Shown here in pieces: positions 59,737-64,000 of a DNA stretch of 64,000 nucleotides. A program made the position numbers and the translations under genes. Origin of the DNA: Actinomadura latina NBRC 106108 (GTDB lineage: Bacteria > Actinomycetota > Actinomycetes > Streptosporangiales > Streptosporangiaceae). The notes below the pieces were generated by a model that searched no databases, was not told the DNA's origin, and worked only from the letters and a program-made list of their open reading frames with translations. The stretch is taken from assembly GCF_001552195.1 (NCBI RefSeq), contig NZ_BCQS01000013.1:124001-188000 (forward strand), read 5' to 3'. Every line of letters starts with the position of its first letter. The stretch's first letter is position 1.

Positions 59737-59835
59737 ATGCGCGCCGATGATCTGCTCGCCGAGATCGAGCCCCTGTCGCATCCCGCGCGTCACATTGCTG
59801 GATCGTTCAGGACGAGACCGAGGGGTGGCCGGTGA
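59737..59835 (+). CDS. 32-codon open frame overlapping the kinase start (doubtful)
   Basis: ATG 59737 encodes MRADDLLAEIEPLSHPARH and a basic tail; its stop overlaps the kinase GTG (GTGA). The beginning resembles the N-terminus of actinomycete HEAT-like proteins, so it may be a residue of a lost gene or a translationally coupled leader. No ribosome-binding site is obvious. Confidence 0.25.
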   Translation: MRADDLLAEIEPLSHPARHIAGSFRTRPRGGR

Positions 59836-61532
59836 CGCAGTGGCGGGTATCGGAGTTCGACGAGGTGCGCGAGCTCGGCCGCGGGGCGCAGGGACGGGTG
59901 GCGCTGGCCCGGCACGCCGGGTCCGGCACCCCCGTCGCGATCAAGTATCTGCCCGCCGGCGCCGATCCCGGGGCCAAGGACGCCTTCCGCAACGAGGCCC
60001 GGATGCTCGGCCGGGTCGACGACCCGCACGTCGCGCGGCTCTACCGGCTGGTGGAGCACGAGGACGGCGCGGCGCTGATCATGGAGGCGGTCGAGGGAGT
60101 CTCGCTGAAGACGGTCCTGGCCGAGCACGGCGCCCTCGGCCCCGAGGCGGCGCTGCTGGTGCTGAAGGGATCACTGCGCGGACTGGCCGCCGCGCACGCC
60201 GCCGGGGTCGTCCACCGCGACTACAAGCCCGCCAACGTCGTGGTCCGCGCGGACGGCCTCAGCAAGCTCGTCGACTTCGGCATCGCCGTCTGGACCGGCG
60301 AGGGCGGCAGATCGGGCACGCCCGTCTACATGGCGCCCGAGCAGTGGCGCGGCGAGCCCGCCACACCGGCCACCGACGTCTACGCCGCGACCTGCGTCTT
60401 CTACGAGTGCGTCACCGGTGAGCGGCCCTACCGCGCGGAGGATCAGCTCGCGCTGATGGGGTTGCACGCCACCGCGCCGATCCCGGCGGAGAACGTCCCG
60501 GAGCCGCTGCGCGCGCTCGTCCTCCAGGGGATGTCCAAGGAAGCCGCATACCGCCCGCCGAGCGCGGCGCACTTCGTCGGCGAGCTCGACCGCGTCGCCG
60601 TCCAGGCGTACGGCCCCGACTGGGAGCAGCGCGCCGTGCGCGCCCTGGCCGTCGCGGCGGCCGCGTTCGCGGCGCTGTTCCCGCTGGCCGCCGCCGGCCT
60701 GGTCCCCGCCGGAGCGGGCGCCGCGGGCGCGGCGGGCGGCGCCGGGGCCGGTGCGGCGGGCGCGGGCGCGGCGGGGGCCGGCGGCGCCGCGGGCTCGGGC
60801 GGCGCGGGGGCGGGCTCGGGCGGGGTGCTGTCCGCGGTCGGCGGCAAGGCGGGCCTGGCGATCGCGGGCGCCGCCGTCGCCGGCACCGCCGCGGCCGGCG
60901 TCGGCGTCTACACCGCGACCCGCCCCGACCACGCCGCCGTCGAGGCCGCTCCGTCGCCGTCCGGGCAGCGGATGTCGTTCGGCGGGCTGACGCTCACGGT
61001 GCCGGCGGCGTGGCGGCGCACCGAACTGAAGGACCTGCCCGGCGATCCCCAGGGCGACTACTGGGTCGGCACGCCCGGCGCGTGCTCCCCGCAGACGCTG
61101 AGTGCGACCCCGCCCGAGGGGCGCGACGCCAAGGTCTACCGGAACAACTGCCCCGGGTTCCTGGTGATCGGCGAGCCGTGGCGCAATGACGGGACGACCG
61201 GCTGGTCCGGCTTCGCCACCACCGGCCCCTGGGGGGCGGAGACCGAGGCGTTCCGCGCCTGCCCGCGCCGGGGCGACCTCAACGGCATCGGCGTCCAAGC
61301 CGACCGGGAGAAGCCCGCCCGCACCGCCACCGCCGCGGTCGGGACGCGGCGGGCGCAGTACCGCGAATGGCGCTTGAGCTGCGTCTTCATGACCGGCCCC
61401 AGGCAGTTCCAGCCCGCCGGCGCCGGCTATGTCCAGCGGTACTGGTACCTGGCGAACCCCAGGCTCCTCATCCTGGACGAGTGGAACACGCCGGGCCTCG
61501 ACAAGATCCTCGCGAAGGCGGCGTGGACCTGA
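59832..61532 (+). CDS. Receptor-type Ser/Thr protein kinase with Gly/Ala-rich linker
   Basis: 566 residues from GTG 59832. The kinase domain is at about 9-260: glycine loop GRGAQGRV, K38 in VAIKYL, HRDYKPAN (D130), DFGIAV and GTPVYMAPEQW. A low-complexity Ala/Gly stretch (about 292-335) precedes or joins hydrophobic helices (about 270-292 and 340-362). The extracellular C-terminal 190 residues contain a fold with Cys residues (GACSPQTL, NNCPGFL, RACPRRGD, LSCVFM) and no named domain. It begins 198 bp after the SMC-like operon and may or may not be linked to it. Confidence 0.88.
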   Translation: MTQWRVSEFDEVRELGRGAQGRVALARHAGSGTPVAIKYLPAGADPGAKDAFRNEARMLGRVDDPHVARLYRLVEHEDGAALIMEAVEGVSLKTVLAEHGALGPEAALLVLKGSLRGLAAAHAAGVVHRDYKPANVVVRADGLSKLVDFGIAVWTGEGGRSGTPVYMAPEQWRGEPATPATDVYAATCVFYECVTGERPYRAEDQLALMGLHATAPIPAENVPEPLRALVLQGMSKEAAYRPPSAAHFVGELDRVAVQAYGPDWEQRAVRALAVAAAAFAALFPLAAAGLVPAGAGAAGAAGGAGAGAAGAGAAGAGGAAGSGGAGAGSGGVLSAVGGKAGLAIAGAAVAGTAAAGVGVYTATRPDHAAVEAAPSPSGQRMSFGGLTLTVPAAWRRTELKDLPGDPQGDYWVGTPGACSPQTLSATPPEGRDAKVYRNNCPGFLVIGEPWRNDGTTGWSGFATTGPWGAETEAFRACPRRGDLNGIGVQADREKPARTATAAVGTRRAQYREWRLSCVFMTGPRQFQPAGAGYVQRYWYLANPRLLILDEWNTPGLDKILAKAAWT

Positions 61533-61539
61533 TGGACGG

Positions 61540-62895
61540 CTACCCGGCCGACGCGTGCGCGCGGTCGAGGGAGAAGCGGGTCTGGAAGGCCACGGCCACC
61601 GCCATCAGCGCGGCCGGGACGACGGTGACGCCGATGAGGATCGCCAGCACCGCCGAGTCCGACTGGGCGATGGCGTGGCCGTCGGTGGTGGAGACGAAGC
61701 CGCCGATGGCGAGGGCGGCGGAGTACACGTACGGGCCGATGGCCGTGCCGGTCGCGTCGGTCGCCGTCCACACTCCGGTGTAGGCGCCGGCGCGGGCCGT
61801 GCCGCGCGACTCGGCGGCGGCGACCACGTCCGGGACGAGGGAGAACGAGAAGAGCTGGAGGCCGGCGAAGGCGGCGCCCAGCACGGCGATCACCGCGACG
61901 GTCGCGGGCAGGCCCATCGCGTCGCCGGGCCACAGGGCGAGCGGGCCGAGGACGAACGCGCCCTGGCACAGCAGCAGAGCGCGCTGCTTGCCGGTCCGCT
62001 GCGACACCTTGCTCCAGATCGGCCCGGCGATCGCGGCGGGCACGAGGAAGGCGCCCATGAGCACCGCCGTGAAGCCCTCGTCGTCCAGCATGTACTCGGT
62101 GTAGAAGGGCACCGCGGCGAGGAACAGGTGCACCGTGACGCTCGTGAACAGGTAGGACAGCACCAGCGTCCGGAACTCGCGGTCCCGCCACGCGATCCGG
62201 ACGTCGGCGAGGGCGGAGTGGCCGTGCCCGTCCGGGATCCGGAAACCGCACCGGTCGGTGAGCCGCCGGACGAAGACCACGGCGACCACGCCGGTGACGA
62301 CGAGCGCGCCGGCGAGCAGGACCGCCATCCGCGCGTAGGCGCCGCGCTCCCCCGACGACACCAGCGCCGGGGCCGCGACCCCCGCGCCGAGCAGCCCCAC
62401 GGTGAGCAGCAGCATCCGGTACATGAACACGCGGGTGCGCTCGTGGTAGCCGATCCGCAGATCGGACGGCGTCGTCAGGTACGGCACCTGGAAGCACGCG
62501 TACAGGACGTTCCCGGCGATGTAGAAGCCGCCGACCCACAGCGCCGCCGACCAGCCGGAGACGCCGGACGGCACCGAGAACAGGCCGATCCAGGCGAGCG
62601 CCAGCAGCAGGCCCCAGCGCAGCATGCCGCGGCGGTGCCCGGCGCGGCGCGCCTGCCGGTCCGACAGCGTCCCGAACAGCGGATGCGCGACCGCGTCGAT
62701 GATCTTCGGCAGCAGCAGCGTGAGCCCGGCCAGGACGGGCGACACGCCGAGCGTGTGCGTCATGAAGTACAGGAGCAGGAGGCCCGGGACGGTGACCCAC
62801 ACGCCCATCCCGAGCGAACCGGCGGCGTACCCGGTGAGGTCGAAGGCGCGGGGCCGGGCCTCGGTGCCGGGCCGCGTCGACTCGGCGGTGCTCAC
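61540..62895 (-). CDS. GPH-type MFS transporter
   Basis: 451 residues from GTG 62895 (GTGA overlap with the SDR stop). Twelve transmembrane helices. The loop motif FGTLSDRQARRAGHRRGMLRWG is the MFS motif A as found in the glycoside-pentoside-hexuronide (MelB) group, and PYLTTPSDLRIGYHERTRVFMYR is its usual partner. Cation-coupled uptake or export of a small molecule is expected; in this three-gene operon with a monooxygenase and an SDR the substrate may be a ketone or terpenoid-like compound (inference). Confidence 0.86.
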   Translation of the reverse strand: MSTAESTRPGTEARPRAFDLTGYAAGSLGMGVWVTVPGLLLLYFMTHTLGVSPVLAGLTLLLPKIIDAVAHPLFGTLSDRQARRAGHRRGMLRWGLLLALAWIGLFSVPSGVSGWSAALWVGGFYIAGNVLYACFQVPYLTTPSDLRIGYHERTRVFMYRMLLLTVGLLGAGVAAPALVSSGERGAYARMAVLLAGALVVTGVVAVVFVRRLTDRCGFRIPDGHGHSALADVRIAWRDREFRTLVLSYLFTSVTVHLFLAAVPFYTEYMLDDEGFTAVLMGAFLVPAAIAGPIWSKVSQRTGKQRALLLCQGAFVLGPLALWPGDAMGLPATVAVIAVLGAAFAGLQLFSFSLVPDVVAAAESRGTARAGAYTGVWTATDATGTAIGPYVYSAALAIGGFVSTTDGHAIAQSDSAVLAILIGVTVVPAALMAVAVAFQTRFSLDRAHASAG

Positions 62896-63737
62896 GAGCG
62901 GCCCGCGTGCCGGCGCACGACGCGGGCGGCCAGTTCGGCGCCCTCGAACGCGCCCGAGCGGACCCGTTCGGAGAACGTGCGGGCGACGATCCGGTCGGTC
63001 AGCGCGGGCAGGTGCCGGGCGAGGAAGAACTCGACGGCGCCGCGCCGGGTCGTCGTCACGTCCCGGCGGGGACGGCGGGACAGCGCGGCCGACAGCACCG
63101 CGTCCACGACGCCGTCCAGCGGCTCGTAGACGCTCACGCCCTCAAGGGAGAGGCCCGCCGCAGCGGTCGAGTCGTGGATCGGGCTCCGCACCGCCGACGG
63201 GTACACGCACGTCACGCCGACGTGGGTGCCGATCTCCATGCGGAGGGCGTCGGCATACGCGACGAGTGCCCGCTTGGACGCACCGTAGGCGGCGGCCAGG
63301 GGGAGCTGCATGACGGCCATGCGGGACGACAGCATGATGACCCGTCCCCGCGACTCGACCAGGGCGTCCACGCACACCGACGTCACCCGCCAGGCGCCGA
63401 GCAGGTTGATGTCGAGCTGGCGGCGCACCTCCTCGCCGGGCGGGAGCTCGGCCGGGGCGGGGCCGCCGATCCCGGCGTTGTTGATCAGCAGGTCGAGGCC
63501 GCCGAGCCGCTCGACCGCCGCCGCGACGGCGGCGGGGACGGCGTCGTCGCCGGTGATGTCGCACGCGATGACCTCGATCGGGTCGTCCGGGCGGGGCGCG
63601 ACGTCGAGGCCGATGACGCTGGCGCCGAGGCCGGTCAGCCGGGCGCCGATCGCGCGGCCGAACGTGCCGGACGCGCCGGTGACGATGACCCGCATGCCGC
63701 GCGGGTCCCGGCCGCCGGCCGGACGGGATGTGCTCAT
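62892..63737 (-). CDS. Short-chain dehydrogenase/reductase of the monooxygenase operon
   Basis: 281 residues from ATG 63737 (ATGA overlap with the upstream gene). The N-terminal extension is STSRPAGGRDPRG, then TGASGTFGRAIG (cofactor), DLLINNAGIGG, Ser in IMLSSRMA, YGASK (catalytic Tyr/Lys) and a C-terminal extension ending RVVRRHAGRS. NAD(P)-dependent. Overlapping stops and starts on both sides show a single transcript with the flavin monooxygenase and the MFS transporter. Confidence 0.88.
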   Translation of the reverse strand: MSTSRPAGGRDPRGMRVIVTGASGTFGRAIGARLTGLGASVIGLDVAPRPDDPIEVIACDITGDDAVPAAVAAAVERLGGLDLLINNAGIGGPAPAELPPGEEVRRQLDINLLGAWRVTSVCVDALVESRGRVIMLSSRMAVMQLPLAAAYGASKRALVAYADALRMEIGTHVGVTCVYPSAVRSPIHDSTAAAGLSLEGVSVYEPLDGVVDAVLSAALSRRPRRDVTTTRRGAVEFFLARHLPALTDRIVARTFSERVRSGAFEGAELAARVVRRHAGRS

Positions 63738-64000
63738 GCGGGGGTCTCCTCGCGGTGCGTCGGGGTGAACGGCCGGGCGGCGCCCCGCGCGAGCCGGGCG
63801 CGGCCCGCCTTCGCCTCGCGGGGCAGCTCGGCCACGTACTGGTCGAAGTCGACGCGCATCATGGGGCGCCGGTCGCCCCACCGCGCGGTCGCGGCGCGCA
63901 GGGCGCGGGCGACGGCCCGCCGCTGCTCCGCCGGGGACGGCAGGGCATAGGCACCGGAGAAGTAGGCCGCCGCCAGCTTGGCCTGCGCCTCCACGATCGG
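63734..64000 (-). CDS. C-terminal end of a flavin-dependent monooxygenase (start beyond the right edge)
   Basis: An open frame enters at the right edge and ends at 63734, 88 codons in the window. It ends in the pattern LPSPAEQRRAVARALRAAT ... MRVDFDQYVAELPREAKAG, which is the usual last segment of FAD-dependent (FMO/Baeyer-Villiger) monooxygenases of actinomycetes. First gene of the operon with SDR and MFS. Assignment rests on the tail alone and on its pairing with an SDR, as at 32794-35039. Confidence 0.6.
   Translation of the reverse strand, partial: PIVEAQAKLAAAYFSGAYALPSPAEQRRAVARALRAATARWGDRRPMMRVDFDQYVAELPREAKAGRARLARGAARPFTPTHREETPA

Noticed and set aside
1..64000. tRNA, rRNA, CRISPR arrays, IS elements, integrase or attachment sites
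   Set aside because: Reading both strands gave no cloverleaf with consensus T-loop, no regularly spaced repeats beyond the short coding repeats, and no transposase-like protein.

Overview
This 64 kb window is very GC-rich DNA with dense gene packing, many GTG/TTG starts, 4-bp start/stop overlaps, Ser/Thr kinases with extracytoplasmic domains, a CebR-type operator and CBM2-tailed cellulases. It looks like a chromosomal segment of a Streptosporangiales-type actinomycete. Actinomadura or a relative is my best guess, made from gene style only. I see no rRNA, tRNA, CRISPR array, insertion sequence, integrase or phage gene. No stretch longer than 300 bases lacks a gene.

Layout. (1) 1-11.8 kb is a cell-envelope block. 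It holds a membrane protein running off the left edge, a receptor Ser/Thr kinase with an Fn3-like ectodomain, a large Fn3 protein, a threonine-dehydratase-like PLP enzyme, a permuted NlpC/P60 protein, the MoxR - DUF58 - transglutaminase-like operon (transglutaminase triad lost) and an M50-type peptidase. (2) 11.9-19.3 kb is a five-gene unit: SWIM zinc finger, DUF5691-like, MoxR-type AAA+, DUF5682-like, VWA. It resembles MoxR/VWA chaperone or conflict systems. (3) 19.3-23.7 kb has a second kinase, a lipoprotein, and a zinc-sensor ArsR/CDF exporter pair whose palindromic operator lies on the start codon. (4) 23.7-27.3 kb is a cellulase operon (GH5 then GH44, both with CBM2) behind a perfect CebR box. 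(5) 27.4-38.2 kb is mixed metabolism and regulation, with two decayed genes, a monooxygenase-SDR pair and a secreted trypsin-like protease with an altered oxyanion hole. (6) 38.2-43.6 kb is a copper cluster: two-domain multicopper oxidase, NirK with an N-terminal cupredoxin, a four-helix membrane protein, an HTH regulator with Cys residues and a secreted SMP-30-like protein. (7) 43.6-54 kb has a MarR regulator, a PH-domain protein, a frameshifted MFS gene behind a structured leader, an ECF sigma factor, sbcDC, a split RibD-like pair and an aldehyde dehydrogenase. (8) 54.1-59.6 kb is a four-gene operon: kleisin-like protein, two small winged-helix proteins, and an SMC/MukB-like ATPase without a recognisable LSGG signature. 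It is condensin/Wadjet-like but has no JetD nuclease beside it. (9) 59.7-64 kb has a third kinase and a monooxygenase-SDR-MFS operon running off the right edge.

The best candidates for an undescribed system are the SMC operon (54096-59633) and the SWIM/AAA/DUF5682/VWA operon (11878-19269). A window-wide regulatory theme is leaderless transcription: about a dozen genes have a TANNNT hexamer 6-9 nt before the start codon and no Shine-Dalgarno sequence.
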